Assembly: GCF_000429145.1 (NCBI RefSeq)
Contig: NZ_AUBH01000003.1
Span: forward strand, 248,001-312,000
From: Aestuariibacter salexigens DSM 15300
Lineage (GTDB): Bacteria > Pseudomonadota > Gammaproteobacteria > Enterobacterales > Alteromonadaceae
Direction of reading: 5' to 3'
DNA: 64,000 nt
This document shows positions 10,190 to 19,112 of the stretch, piece by piece. The notes beneath the pieces are model-generated. The model saw only the letters and a list, made by a program, of their open reading frames with translations, searched no databases and was not told where the DNA came from. Both the position numbers and the translations under genes were made by a program. Within the stretch, counting starts at the first letter, position 1. Every line of letters starts with the position of its first letter.

Positions 10190-10501
10190 TCTTTATAGAA
10201 TTTTGAGCGTCCCTCTCAGCGTTCCGTTGCAATAAAATCTTCCCGATAAAATCCGTTACGCCCCTTTCCTTTTTATCTCACTCTTCCTAAGCGAGCTATT
10301 CTTCCTGAATAGGTCCTGTTCCGTTGTCCTCGTATCGCTGTCCTTCCTACCCACAGCATTCTTCGTCCTGAAGTTGTCCCAAAGGTGTCCCAACCTTGTC
10401 CTTCTCCCTAACACCGCTTTCCAGCGCGGTAAGAACATTCCATTGCTTGTCCGTAAAGTCGTCCGTGTGTCTTCCTGACCCGTCGTGTATCCCTGTGACA
10501 T
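10166..10501 (-). ncRNA. csrB: CsrB-family regulatory RNA (CsrA/RsmA antagonist)
   Basis: The minus strand carries about 23 GGA triplets in roughly 290 bases, many as AGGA, ACGGA, GGGA or CAGGA, the motif bound by CsrA. The first bases (GTCACAGGGATACACGACGG) resemble the 5' end of E. coli CsrB. The transcript would end in a strong intrinsic terminator at 10166-10189, giving about 335 nt against 369 nt in E. coli. In E. coli csrB lies beside yqcC and syd; here both are within 3 kb. A 5' end near 10501 is inferred from TATATC at 10509-10514. By sequestering CsrA such RNAs control carbon storage, biofilm, motility and often type VI secretion. A possible 81-codon ORF inside (10256-10501) is almost certainly not translated. 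Confidence 0.92.
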
Positions 10502-10508
10502 CTACAAA

Positions 10509-10514
10509 GATATA
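10509..10514 (-). promoter_or_regulatory. Probable -10 box of csrB
   Basis: TATATC on the minus strand lies 8-10 bases before the inferred CsrB 5' end. No good -35 hexamer is seen 16-18 bases upstream, which fits a promoter that depends on an activator. Confidence 0.5.
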
Positions 10515-10668
10515 GCAATTACAAACTTACACCACAGTGTTGCTGTTCATTTATCGCCAAATTCATGTTCCCGACCTACTGATTTCTTAATTTTTCATTA
10601 AAAACCAAAGCGTTATGATTTTTGTACGTCCATGACCTGAGCGACAAAATAAGCTTATCCTACACACT

Positions 10669-10686
10669 TGTAAGATATCTCTTACA
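10669..10686. promoter_or_regulatory. GacA/UvrY upstream activating box for csrB
   Basis: The 18-base palindrome TGTAAGATATCTCTTACA matches exactly the TGTAAG-N6-CTTACA site known for GacA/UvrY/VarA-type response regulators upstream of CsrB/RsmY/RsmZ genes. It lies about 170-185 bases before the inferred CsrB start, the usual distance. It is just downstream of the acetyltransferase gene. Binding itself is inferred. Confidence 0.85.
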
Positions 10687-10715
10687 GAATGAATAACAAA
10701 AGACTTACATGCATA

Positions 10716-11357
10716 TCACGGGCGCTTTCGAAACATCACCTGACCGGTGATATGGCCGACTTGCAGGTCATCAATCAAATGATAATCACCGTCTTCGAAA
10801 AACGGCAGACACTTGGGCAACGTGCAATATACCGCCACGCCTTCACTCTTATGATCTTCAAGTAATACGGAGTCGATTGCGCGCATCAGTACATGCCCCA
10901 GGCCATGGTGTTGAAGGTCGGGATGGACGGCAATAAACGACAACATGTGAAAATTTTCGGCAGGAATTTTCTGACGTACCAGTTCCTCTTTCTCCAGCAT
11001 TTGTCGAGTACCGAAAAAGCCCGCAGTCAACAGCATTTTCAGCCGCCAGTGCCAGTATCTTCCTGCCCCAAACGCCGAATCAGGGCCCGTAAGACAAGCA
11101 ACAGCGAGCAATCGCTCATCATCAAACAGACCAACCATGGGTTGTTTGGCAACCCAGAAAGCGTTTAATTCTTCTCTGATTGCCGAGCGCAGACGGCTCT
11201 CATAGCCTTCACGCTCGGACTCGAAGATATCCACAAACAGCGGATCATCGAAATAGGCGTTGTACAGGATAGACGCAGCAACTTTCAGATCTTCAGCGGT
11301 AAGGTAAATGGCTTTGATATTTTCTACGTTGACATGGGCGTGCGCAGCAATGGCCAT
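10716..11357 (-). CDS. GNAT family N-acetyltransferase
   Basis: A 213-residue acetyl-CoA-dependent acetyltransferase of the GNAT superfamily; the acceptor is unknown. The acetyl-CoA loop is visible as FIAVHPDLQHHGLGHVLM (residues ~140-157), with the Q/R-x-x-G-x-G/A pattern present as QHHGLG. Strand beta-4 and the C-terminal acceptor half follow. The ATG at 11357 is used; only a weak ribosome binding site is seen. It is a single gene: csrB follows on the same strand with its own control box between, and the DUF3192 gene lies upstream. Confidence 0.85.
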   Translation of the reverse strand: MAIAAHAHVNVENIKAIYLTAEDLKVAASILYNAYFDDPLFVDIFESEREGYESRLRSAIREELNAFWVAKQPMVGLFDDERLLAVACLTGPDSAFGAGRYWHWRLKMLLTAGFFGTRQMLEKEELVRQKIPAENFHMLSFIAVHPDLQHHGLGHVLMRAIDSVLLEDHKSEGVAVYCTLPKCLPFFEDGDYHLIDDLQVGHITGQVMFRKRP

Positions 11358-11517
11358 AATAAAAACTCCTGCGTGGGGACGAAGTGTTTCGCTTCACCTG
11401 ATATTTATACTTCAATGTATCGCAGTTTAGTGCGCTTGTTAACAATTCATTAACGGAGTGATTTTTTGAGGAAAATGGGCGCACCAGCATGGGATACGCC
11501 CGAACAAAAGAATGCTT

Positions 11518-11880
11518 TTACAGCGAGGCCATGACCGCGTCACCCCACCCTACTAACTCACCATTTTTGATGATCAGAGGTGTGCACTCATCTTTGGTAG
11601 TGATGCCATCGTCGTGTTGACGCTGAGTACGATAATAAAGGATCTGGTACTCGTCCTGTTGTTTGACCATACGCTCTGAGAAGTCAGGTGTTCCCAGACG
11701 CCTTTTCACGTCTTTTTCACTCATACCGATTGCAAAGTTTGCAATGGCCTCACGGTTGTCACGCTCGGTTTTCTGCCAATCTGAGTGGTATCCATCTACA
11801 CCATCACCACCAACTGAAATTACACAGCCGCTCAACAACACTGAACCACCAATCAGTAAAGCACCCAGAGTTTTTTTCAT
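11518..11880 (-). CDS. DUF3192 lipoprotein
   Basis: A 120-residue predicted lipoprotein of unknown function. The signal peptide ends in the lipobox LLSG-C (Cys19), so it should be anchored in the outer or inner membrane facing the periplasm. The mature domain has the block NFAIGMSEKDVKRRLGTPDF followed by FYRTQ-like and DGITTKDECTPL blocks. This resembles the SmpA/BamE-like fold in which a helix pair packs on a short sheet; that fold is an inference. A second, membrane-anchored copy is at 16956-17330. Confidence 0.85.
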   Translation of the reverse strand: MKKTLGALLIGGSVLLSGCVISVGGDGVDGYHSDWQKTERDNREAIANFAIGMSEKDVKRRLGTPDFSERMVKQQDEYQILYYRTQRQHDDGITTKDECTPLIIKNGELVGWGDAVMASL

Positions 11881-12046
11881 TTTTTATCCTTTCATTAATG
11901 TCAGTTACGTAAACCTACCTTGCGCTATTCAAATATGGGGCCAACTTCGTAACTATCTGTTTTACATGGGTTTATATATTTTACTCAGTCCACTGACCTG
12001 CCTAGAATTGCGAGTAAGATTATTTTCTAGTGAATTTGACCAGATC

Positions 12047-12358
12047 ATGAATAATCTCACTGATTACATTGTGTCGCTGTGTCAGCAACTTCAAAGCGAG
12101 GGGAAAGTTCCCAGCGTTGCGACAATTAGAAATAAAAGTGACAGAACGCTACCGCTGCCTGAGGTCATAAGAGTACTGAAGCGCTGGCAGGAGGATCCGA
12201 ACAGTGTTCGCAGCAGTGAACACAGCTTTGTTGAGTCGCTGCCTATGACTACTGAACAACGACTGACAAACCTGGAACAGCAGATGGAAAATGCGCTGCA
12301 AGCCATCACGGCATTACAGGCTCAAATCGATGATCTTTTGCTCAGGCAGCGTGAGTGA
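12047..12358 (+). CDS. Small KfrA_N-like DNA-binding protein
   Basis: A 103-residue protein whose N-terminal ~45 residues (LCQQLQSEGKVPSVATIRNK, then a helix ending VLKRWQ) resemble the winged-helix N-domain of KfrA-type proteins. The C-terminal ~35 residues form a short coiled coil (TNLEQQMENALQAITALQAQ). It is probably a dimeric DNA-binding or nucleoid protein; the target is unknown. I chose the ATG at 12047 because the longer frame upstream crosses the promoter area of the divergent DUF3192 gene and has no family-like sequence. Its 3' end overlaps the 3' end of syd by 45 bases. Confidence 0.7.
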   Translation: MNNLTDYIVSLCQQLQSEGKVPSVATIRNKSDRTLPLPEVIRVLKRWQEDPNSVRSSEHSFVESLPMTTEQRLTNLEQQMENALQAITALQAQIDDLLLRQRE

Positions 12359-12880
12359 ACCAATAAAAGTGGCCAGGTCAGGAGCCAGTTGCTCGGTGGG
12401 CGGAAGTCCAACCTGTTCGAGCATGACAGCGCCATTTTCATTATCAACGGTCAGTATAAAATCTTCCTCGTCGGTCACAGCGAAAAATACCGTGGGCGGT
12501 TGTTCAAGGCGTTGTTTCATCAATAGATGACCAATAATATTCTGTTGCAGGCGATCAAAATCAGATTCATTCCAGGCAAACAGCAGCTGCAAGTTGCCAC
12601 GCTCAGTTTGCAAGTCGAGATTGTCGCTAAAATAGCGTCCGAAATAACGGTGCAGATCGTCGTGTAGTTGAATATCCATTCCGGCTTCTACATTACTCAG
12701 GCGCAATGAAGGCTCACAAAGCACAGGCGTCCAGATGACATGCTCGCCAGTTTTACCTTTGCTCTGGTAACAAGGTGAGGGCCATTTCGGGTCAAACTCC
12801 ACAAGGCGTGATGATTCCGGTGCAGTGGAAAGAAACATGTCGAATAAGTTATCCAGCGCCTGGTCGATAGAATTTGGCAT
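12314..12880 (-). CDS. syd: SecY-interacting protein Syd
   Basis: Syd is a cytosolic protein that binds SecY at the inner membrane and is thought to check proper SecY-SecE assembly. The protein is 188 residues from the ATG at 12880 (E. coli 181). Family blocks include LVEFDPKWPSPCYQ, a middle block with LHDDLHRYFGRYFSDNLD and the C-terminal VGLPPTEQLAPDLATFIGSL. The ATG at 12880 has GGGAAG six bases upstream. An ATG at 12892 and a longer frame to 12952 lack a site and would run into the queF start region. It is divergent from queF, as in related genomes. Confidence 0.93.
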   Translation of the reverse strand: MPNSIDQALDNLFDMFLSTAPESSRLVEFDPKWPSPCYQSKGKTGEHVIWTPVLCEPSLRLSNVEAGMDIQLHDDLHRYFGRYFSDNLDLQTERGNLQLLFAWNESDFDRLQQNIIGHLLMKQRLEQPPTVFFAVTDEEDFILTVDNENGAVMLEQVGLPPTEQLAPDLATFIGSLTLPEQKIIDLSL

Positions 12881-12933
12881 TTTGCTTCCCATTGCCGTTA
12901 CAATGCGCGCATTGTAACGAGTGAGCCCATTTG

Positions 12934-13782
12934 ATGACAAAAAAATTAGCAAATGAATCAGGGCATGTGATGAATAGCCTGAGTCTGGGAAAACCTGTGG
13001 AATACAGTGATCAATATGACCCGTCGTTATTACAAGCCGTGCCTCGAAGTATCAACCGTGCTGAGTTCGAGTTTGGTGCATGTTTGCCGTTCACAGGGAC
13101 AGATCGTTGGACAGGTTACGAGTTAAGCTGGCTTAACCAGCGAGGTAAGCCTTGTGTCGCTATCATGCAGTGTGACGTTCCGGCAGACTCTGCCAATCTG
13201 ATAGAATCAAAGTCCTTTAAGTTGTATTTAAATAGTTTTATTCAAACTCGGTTTGCAGATAAACAACACGTGGTCGATACGCTGGTCCGTGATCTCTCAG
13301 CATGTGCGGGCTTACCAGTAGATGTATCGCTGTTCGATGTTGACACTTTTGTTGGCCAGACCATCGATAACTTTAACGGTACCTGCATCGATAATCTGGA
13401 TATTGAGGTCGAACATTATCAACTTCGTCCCGACCTGTTAAAGATTGAGAGTCAACAGTTCGCTAGCGAGACACTGGTCAGCCACCTGCTTAAATCCAAT
13501 TGTCTAATCACCAACCAACCGGATTGGGGCAGCGTACAAATCCATTATCAGGGTCCACAAATAGATCACGGCTCGCTACTTAAATATCTCATTTCATTCC
13601 GCCAGCATAACGAATTTCACGAACAGTGTGTGGAACGTATTTTTCACGATATCAGTGCTTATTGTAAGCCGGAAAAGCTGAGTGTTTACGCTCGTTACAC
13701 GCGACGGGGCGGACTCGATATTAATCCGTTCAGAAGCAATTTCGAGGCAATCCCGGACACGCGAAGACTGGCTCGTCAATGA
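12934..13782 (+). CDS. queF: NADPH-dependent 7-cyano-7-deazaguanine reductase
   Basis: QueF reduces preQ0 to preQ1, the last free-base step before queuosine is put into tRNA. The protein is 282 residues, the long (YqcD/E. coli) type with two tunnelling-fold halves. The catalytic cysteine lies in [15 protein letters not shown], with the nearby aspartate in the same block. The C-terminal half shows [12 protein letters not shown], and the substrate-binding glutamate is in the EFHE area. The ATG at 12934 gives the E. coli-like length. An ATG at 12970 has a better ribosome binding site (AGGG) and would shorten the protein by 12 residues, so the start is not certain. Confidence 0.94.
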   Translation: MTKKLANESGHVMNSLSLGKPVEYSDQYDPSLLQAVPRSINRAEFEFGACLPFTGTDRWTGYELSWLNQRGKPCVAIMQCDVPADSANLIESKSFKLYLNSFIQTRFADKQHVVDTLVRDLSACAGLPVDVSLFDVDTFVGQTIDNFNGTCIDNLDIEVEHYQLRPDLLKIESQQFASETLVSHLLKSNCLITNQPDWGSVQIHYQGPQIDHGSLLKYLISFRQHNEFHEQCVERIFHDISAYCKPEKLSVYARYTRRGGLDINPFRSNFEAIPDTRRLARQ

Positions 13783-13875
13783 CGTTTAGTGCACTTAACG
13801 GAAATAACAATACAAGACAAATAGTTGCCGCTATACTTTTATGAAAAATGCGGTAGTGCGTGAGCAGAAAGACGG

Positions 13876-15486
13876 ATGAATCAAAGTAAACGGCCAACAA
13901 GCGGAGCCGGCGGCTATGAGCAAAAGCAGCTCAAATCGCTGAAACAGCAAAATGAATTGCTCTCACAGTTTCTGGTCAGGTTAACTAACTTTTACGACGG
14001 TGCGTTTCCGGAACTCGACCAAGAGTTGCAAACCTTGCGTGGCCACCTGTCCGGCAATCCCAATTACACGTTTGCCGCCGTAAGTATCAAGAAGCTGACG
14101 TCGATGCTGATGCAGAGCAGTCAGAATTTTCGTAAGCATACGACCGACACGCTTAGCATTTTGGAAAGTGCAATTAAAAAATTGCAGGGTGACGATTCGG
14201 TATCAGAAGATATTCGCGTCGAAGCAACACGTTTTTTAAATAAGCTAAGCGGCAACATGCAATCTGCATTTAGTTCAACGCCGCAGTTTGAGAGTGTCCT
14301 TGCCCTGTACCAGCGTGCGCTGAAGAACCTGCGCTCTGCACCAGCCACAAAGCCAGTCACGACAACGTCTAAAGCGAGTGACGATGAGCAAGAGGTCACC
14401 GAAGCTGCGCCAATTGACAAAATGAGCCGGGCTGGCAATGCTAAATTGCATGCCCAGATTTCCGCAGAATTGCAGGCGTTAGTTGAGCAATTCTTCCAGG
14501 CCAACAAGCAAGACAAACAGCTGCAACAGATCCGCCAACGGATCCTCGACGGCATCAGCCAGACAGAATTGTTGGAATGTTGCTTACTGCTGCTTCGAAT
14601 CATCGTCAGGGATTTAATTGAAGAAGCGGAACTAGCCGACAAATTCGTGCGTGAAATGCATCAGTCTCTGATCAGTATGCAAACTACGGTAGGAGATTCT
14701 GTCAAATCGACCAAGGCCGCATTCGAGGCGAAACAGGAAAATACTCAGGTAATTCGTGCCCAGTTGAGTGATTTTGGCGACATGGTGACAGACTCTGATG
14801 ATCTGCAAAAACTCAAAGAGCAGGCGAATGACTATCTGGCAAAACTGTCCAGCACCCTGAACGCGCAAGAAAAGGCTGACCAGAAAGAAGAGCTTAAGGT
14901 TGTAAAACTGCTCAGTGAAATGCAATCACAGCTGACAAGGCTCGAAAAACAAACTAACACTTATCGCAAAAAATTGATCGATCAGCGGATTGAAACCCAC
15001 ACTGACCCGTTGACCAAAGTCGCTAATCGTATCGCCTACGATGAACGTATGGAAACCGAATACGCCCGTCACAAACGAACCGGTAGTCCACTGTGTGTGG
15101 CCATTGTCGATGTTGACCGTTTTAAGTCGATTAATGACAAGTACGGCCACGCCGCAGGAGATAAAACACTGAAAATTCTCGCCAAGCATATTGGCGACTG
15201 CCTGCGCAGTACAGACTTTCTGGCCCGTTGGGGTGGGGAAGAATTTGTTATGCTCTTCCCGGATACCAAGCTTGAGGATTTGCACAAACCGTTAGAAACC
15301 ATTCGCAAAAAGCTTGAAAAATTGCCGTTCAAATTCAAACAGGAAAAAGTCACCATCACTGCATCGTTCGGCGCAACCTGCTTCAATTCAGGAGAGACGG
15401 TAGAAGACGTGTTTGAACGCGCTGATAAAAACCTGTATCAGGCGAAAAACAGCGGTCGCAATCTCGTCATTATCAGCAAGGACTAG
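13876..15486 (+). CDS. Diguanylate cyclase (GGDEF domain) with long helical N-terminus
   Basis: This enzyme makes cyclic di-GMP from two GTP. The C-terminal GGDEF domain (~370-535) starts with THTDPLTKVANRIAYDERM and has the active-site motif WGGEEF, so it is predicted active. An RxxD-type inhibitory site is not obvious: the residues before the GG are CLRSTDFLAR. The N-terminal ~365 residues are helical and soluble, with no membrane segment, and include coiled-coil stretches (for example QKEELKVVKLLSEMQSQLTR). The input signal is unknown. It lies 7 bases before ppnN on the same strand and so is probably co-transcribed. Confidence 0.92.
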   Translation: MNQSKRPTSGAGGYEQKQLKSLKQQNELLSQFLVRLTNFYDGAFPELDQELQTLRGHLSGNPNYTFAAVSIKKLTSMLMQSSQNFRKHTTDTLSILESAIKKLQGDDSVSEDIRVEATRFLNKLSGNMQSAFSSTPQFESVLALYQRALKNLRSAPATKPVTTTSKASDDEQEVTEAAPIDKMSRAGNAKLHAQISAELQALVEQFFQANKQDKQLQQIRQRILDGISQTELLECCLLLLRIIVRDLIEEAELADKFVREMHQSLISMQTTVGDSVKSTKAAFEAKQENTQVIRAQLSDFGDMVTDSDDLQKLKEQANDYLAKLSSTLNAQEKADQKEELKVVKLLSEMQSQLTRLEKQTNTYRKKLIDQRIETHTDPLTKVANRIAYDERMETEYARHKRTGSPLCVAIVDVDRFKSINDKYGHAAGDKTLKILAKHIGDCLRSTDFLARWGGEEFVMLFPDTKLEDLHKPLETIRKKLEKLPFKFKQEKVTITASFGATCFNSGETVEDVFERADKNLYQAKNSGRNLVIISKD

Positions 15487-15493
15487 CGTTATT

Positions 15494-16852
15494 ATGCAGA
15501 CAGTACAATTAAACCCCGTAGGATGGATGAGCCAATTGTCCCAGTGGGAAGTTGACCTGCTGCAAAATTCGACCGACAGCGATCTCTACCAGATATTCCG
15601 CAACTGCTGCCTGGCCGTGCTCAACAGCGGTGTTGAAAAAGATGATCCCGAACAGGTATTTGGCCCCTACCAGCATTTTGACGTTCGCCTCGTTCGACGC
15701 GAGCGAGGTGTGAAAATTGAACTGGTCAATCCGCCGCCTGATGCTTTTGTAGATGGTAAGTTGATAAAAGGTGTTCATGAGCACCTTTTCGCGGTCTTGC
15801 GGGATTTGCTTTACATGGGCATAAAATATGACATGCGACGCATGTCTTCCCTGGCCCAGTTTGGTAATCAGACTGACATGGTGTTTGATTTCCTGCGCCA
15901 TTCAGATGCCATATCGGGTGGCGAACGCCTGAATCTGGTAGTGTGCTGGGGTGGCCACTCCATCAATACCTGCGAGTATGAATACACAAAAGACGTAGGT
16001 TATCAGCTCGGCCTACGGGAAATGAACATTTGTACCGGATGTGGTCCTGGTGCGATGAAGGGGCCAATGAAGGGCGCTGCGATAGGCCACGCCAAGCAAC
16101 GCTATCGCATTGGTCGCTATTTGGGAGTGACAGAGCCGAGTATTATTGCCGCGGAACCGCCTAATGCGATAGTCAACGAATTAGTGATCATGCCGGATAT
16201 TGAAAAGCGCCTCGAAGCGTTTGTGCGCATCGCACACGGCATAGTGATCTTCCCCGGCGGCGTGGGCACAGCGGAAGAACTACTTTATATTCTCGGCATT
16301 ATGCTTGATGAGCAAAATGCCCAACAGCGTCTGCCTATCGTTCTTACCGGACCGGCAGAGAGTGCTGACTATTTTCATTCTATTGACACCTTTGTCGCCA
16401 ATACACTAGGTGAAAAGGCGCAACGTTTATATAAAATTATTATTGATGATCCTTCTGCTGTCGCGCACTACATCAGCACGGAACGGGAACAGGTTGAGCA
16501 ATACCGCAGAGAAATGGGCGACTCATTTAACTTTAACTGGTCTTTGAAAATCGCCCCATCATTTCAGGCCCCTTTTGTGCCCACCCATGATTCAATGGCA
16601 GAGTTAGACTTGCACACAGAACAGCCCACCGCAGAGCTTGCTGCTGCGTTGCGTAAAGCGTTTTCAGGTATTGTTGCTGGCAATGTGAAAGGTGAGGGAA
16701 TTCGGCAAATTCGTGAGAAAGGGCCTTTCCAACTGTCCGGAGAACCCCGCCTGATGGAAATGATGGACAATCTTCTGCGTTCGTTTGCTCTGCAGCACAG
16801 AATGAAGCTACCAGGCAGTACGTACGTACCTTGTTACGAAATAACACGATAA
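15494..16852 (+). CDS. ppnN: Pyrimidine/purine nucleotide 5'-monophosphate nucleosidase PpnN (YgdH)
   Basis: PpnN cleaves nucleoside monophosphates to base and ribose 5-phosphate and is stimulated by (p)ppGpp in E. coli. The protein is 452 residues (E. coli 454). The N-terminal domain starts with LSQWEVDLLQ and FRNCCLAVLNSG. The LOG/Rossmann domain shows VVCWGGHSI, then CTGCGPGAMKGPMKGAAIGH and the nucleotide-monophosphate-binding FPGGVGTAEELLYILG. The longer frame starting at 15413 lies inside the diguanylate cyclase gene; the ATG at 15494 gives the family N-terminus. A role in nucleotide balance during stress is inferred from E. coli. Confidence 0.95.
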   Translation: MQTVQLNPVGWMSQLSQWEVDLLQNSTDSDLYQIFRNCCLAVLNSGVEKDDPEQVFGPYQHFDVRLVRRERGVKIELVNPPPDAFVDGKLIKGVHEHLFAVLRDLLYMGIKYDMRRMSSLAQFGNQTDMVFDFLRHSDAISGGERLNLVVCWGGHSINTCEYEYTKDVGYQLGLREMNICTGCGPGAMKGPMKGAAIGHAKQRYRIGRYLGVTEPSIIAAEPPNAIVNELVIMPDIEKRLEAFVRIAHGIVIFPGGVGTAEELLYILGIMLDEQNAQQRLPIVLTGPAESADYFHSIDTFVANTLGEKAQRLYKIIIDDPSAVAHYISTEREQVEQYRREMGDSFNFNWSLKIAPSFQAPFVPTHDSMAELDLHTEQPTAELAAALRKAFSGIVAGNVKGEGIRQIREKGPFQLSGEPRLMEMMDNLLRSFALQHRMKLPGSTYVPCYEITR

Positions 16853-16902
16853 CGTGCTGTATCAGATACGACAAGTATGGCAGGATCCGCGTTAAATGTG
16901 CA

Positions 16903-16929
16903 TTGACGCGCCACTGACTGCGTTACAAT
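16903..16929 (+). promoter_or_regulatory. Possible sigma-70 promoter
   Basis: TTGACG at 16903-16908 and TACAAT at 16924-16929 are good hexamers with a short 15-base spacer. They lie 27 bases upstream of the DUF3192 ATG. Confidence 0.45.
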
Positions 16930-16955
16930 AGAGCAAAGCATAAGAGACAGGCAAG

Positions 16956-17330
16956 ATGAATACTAAAGTAGTTAAATACGTGATCGCAGGCTTTATTGTG
17001 TACATTGGCCTCGCCATATCCGTTATGAGCCTGTTCCCGGATTCACCTGATAACATGGACTGGGAAGACCGTGAAGCTTATAACAAAGTGAAAATTGGCA
17101 CCCTGGAACTAGGCGCGAGTCGCGACTCTGTGATGCAGTTATTGAGTGCACCGGACATCACAGAGGCCAAAATCAGCAGCGGTGACAAGCTGCAGGTAAT
17201 GTTTTATCGAACTCAGCACAAGACTGCTGATGGCATCACCACAATGGATGAATGTACGCCACTGCTTTTCAAAAACGACGTACTTATTGCGTGGGGTGAC
17301 GATGCCTACCAAACCTATCAGGATAGCTAA
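16956..17330 (+). CDS. DUF3192 family protein, inner-membrane anchored
   Basis: A 124-residue protein with one N-terminal membrane segment (~7-27) and a periplasmic DUF3192 domain. The domain shows GTLELGASRDSVMQLLSAPD, then VMFYRTQHK and DGITTMDECTPLLFKNDVL. It is a paralogue of the lipoprotein at 11518-11880, sharing the YRTQ and DGITT-DECTPL blocks, but anchored by a helix instead of a lipid. The function is unknown. An AGACAGG ribosome binding site precedes the ATG. Confidence 0.83.
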   Translation: MNTKVVKYVIAGFIVYIGLAISVMSLFPDSPDNMDWEDREAYNKVKIGTLELGASRDSVMQLLSAPDITEAKISSGDKLQVMFYRTQHKTADGITTMDECTPLLFKNDVLIAWGDDAYQTYQDS

Positions 17331-17348
17331 CGACGACATCAGTCTATT

Positions 17349-19112
17349 GTGAGTGCAGCCGACAAGCCTCATTGCCATGCGCAGCGCATTAAAGGCCTAT
17401 ACAGCCAGTTGACTGCGCTGGTTACCTTACATCACCAGCACGCCTTTGGTGTTAAACATATCCAGGCCTCGCGACAATTTTCCGCGCAGCTTATAACTGA
17501 ATTAAAGCAGTATCCAGAGCCGCTTTTCGCACAAATACTCTTACCCAAAGCCAATGTCCAAACATTATCTCAGTTGTCATTAAACGTCTGTATACTGACG
17601 GCAACCGTGGCAATACGCAATCATCTAAACGATACCGCGACTCAACAGTTAGTGTGCGCTGCGCTGACCTGTGTTATATCACCTCAAAAAGCGTGGCAAG
17701 ACTGGTTAAGTAGAGAACGTTCAACGATACCCACCGTTGATGATAAACGGCTCAAGTTGGCGTTGCAGAAAACCGGTCATCATCTCTGGTTACAGAGTCA
17801 GGAAGTGACTCACTACATAGAGCCCTCAAGGTTGCGGCCAGATGGCTGGCCAGCGCATTTAACGACCCATCAGCAAATTGTACTGATAGCGTTATCCCTG
17901 TCTTTACCAATCACCGCCAATACTCCAGCGCCGCAAATGACCATGTTTGCCGCGCTGAAACAAATCGCACTGGCACTGCCCGCTCAGTGCATGCATCTCA
18001 TCAATTCGCTTATTGATTTTCCTGGCACACTGCCACCGGGCAGCATCCTGAACCACCGTACTGAGGAGGGGCAGATACCCGTTATCATCACACGAGTTAC
18101 TGACAAAGCGGTAAAGGCAGCCCCTTTTAACATGGAGAGCAATACTGAAACCGTTTCGATAAATCGCTGGCCATCAATAAGACAAATTTATAAGACTTCA
18201 CCACCTCGCGGTTGGCATGTGATGGACCAGTGGTGGAATCAGGAGTGGCAAACAGACGCTTTAAACGATTCGTTGAGAAGGCCTGTGGCACAACCTACGT
18301 TTAAAGTCACGTCACCGCCACCAGACTTACTCAACATTCAGGATAAGGTCCAACAACCTAGCGTGAATACCTCAGAACTGAGCGACCTGATCGAGCGGCA
18401 GCCGTTGCTTGCCAGCTATATACAAGATTCGGCGACCCAGATCAGTCGCCTGCAGCTGCCGGCCAGGACTGTCAGACAAAGTCTGATGATGCACGGCTTT
18501 GAACGCACAGTGAGTATTTTGACCGAGCGGGCACTGTCGCACCGGCTTAATCAGCACCACTTCCCCGTCCGTCCTCACGTTAATCAATTTACGCAGCTCG
18601 CCACTTACATGGCAGCGGGACTGGCGCATCATGTGGCAACTGACAAGGTGCAGTCTATGCACTACCTTGCGGAGCAAATCAGTTTACTCACTCTGTTTGT
18701 CTGCTCACCGCTTTTTACCCATCCCAGTCTCAAAGTCGCGACTAACTGGCAGCCCTCAACAGGGCGCTTGTTTGATGCATGCCAACTTGTTGAATCTAAC
18801 GACCAACAAGGGCTTGCCAAGCACACCCACTCACTTGCGCTGGCGTGGCACCAGCCGCGTACGTTTTTAATCGCCATTCAGCAGCACGCCACGTTGCCTC
18901 AACAGTTACCTCCATCTCTACGTACAGTTTGCACCTGCGTAGGAACGGCGTTGGCATTGTCACGGCAATTATTTTTTCCTGATCAGCCGACATGTGTAAT
19001 GACAGAAGAATATCTCGCTCAGGCCAGACAGATTTTTAATCTAACTGAAACGTCATTAGTGACTTTCGCACAACAAAGCGCAGCAGAGGCTCAAGCACGC
19101 TGCCCGATTTGA
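17349..19112 (+). CDS. Uncharacterised protein, possible HDOD-like regulator
   Basis: I do not recognise this gene with confidence. The 587-residue product has no signal peptide or membrane segment. It is rich in histidine, glutamine and alanine helices. A stretch at ~375-520 (VRQSLMMHGFERTVSILTER and following helices, with HxxxL patterns) recalls the HDOD fold, a catalytically inactive HD relative found in signalling proteins. No clear HD metal motif is present. The start is GTG at 17349, 18 bases after the DUF3192 stop, so it may be expressed with that gene. The long clean frame with normal codon use supports a real gene. Confidence 0.65.
   Translation: MSAADKPHCHAQRIKGLYSQLTALVTLHHQHAFGVKHIQASRQFSAQLITELKQYPEPLFAQILLPKANVQTLSQLSLNVCILTATVAIRNHLNDTATQQLVCAALTCVISPQKAWQDWLSRERSTIPTVDDKRLKLALQKTGHHLWLQSQEVTHYIEPSRLRPDGWPAHLTTHQQIVLIALSLSLPITANTPAPQMTMFAALKQIALALPAQCMHLINSLIDFPGTLPPGSILNHRTEEGQIPVIITRVTDKAVKAAPFNMESNTETVSINRWPSIRQIYKTSPPRGWHVMDQWWNQEWQTDALNDSLRRPVAQPTFKVTSPPPDLLNIQDKVQQPSVNTSELSDLIERQPLLASYIQDSATQISRLQLPARTVRQSLMMHGFERTVSILTERALSHRLNQHHFPVRPHVNQFTQLATYMAAGLAHHVATDKVQSMHYLAEQISLLTLFVCSPLFTHPSLKVATNWQPSTGRLFDACQLVESNDQQGLAKHTHSLALAWHQPRTFLIAIQQHATLPQQLPPSLRTVCTCVGTALALSRQLFFPDQPTCVMTEEYLAQARQIFNLTETSLVTFAQQSAAEAQARCPI

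Noticed and set aside
10256-10501. 81-codon ORF on the minus strand
   Set aside because: It lies wholly inside the CsrB-like RNA; its arginine/threonine-rich product is a by-product of the GGA repeats, and it has no ribosome binding site.
11663-12046. N-terminal extension of the KfrA_N-like protein
   Set aside because: It overlaps the divergent DUF3192 gene and its promoter; the ATG at 12047 gives a complete domain.
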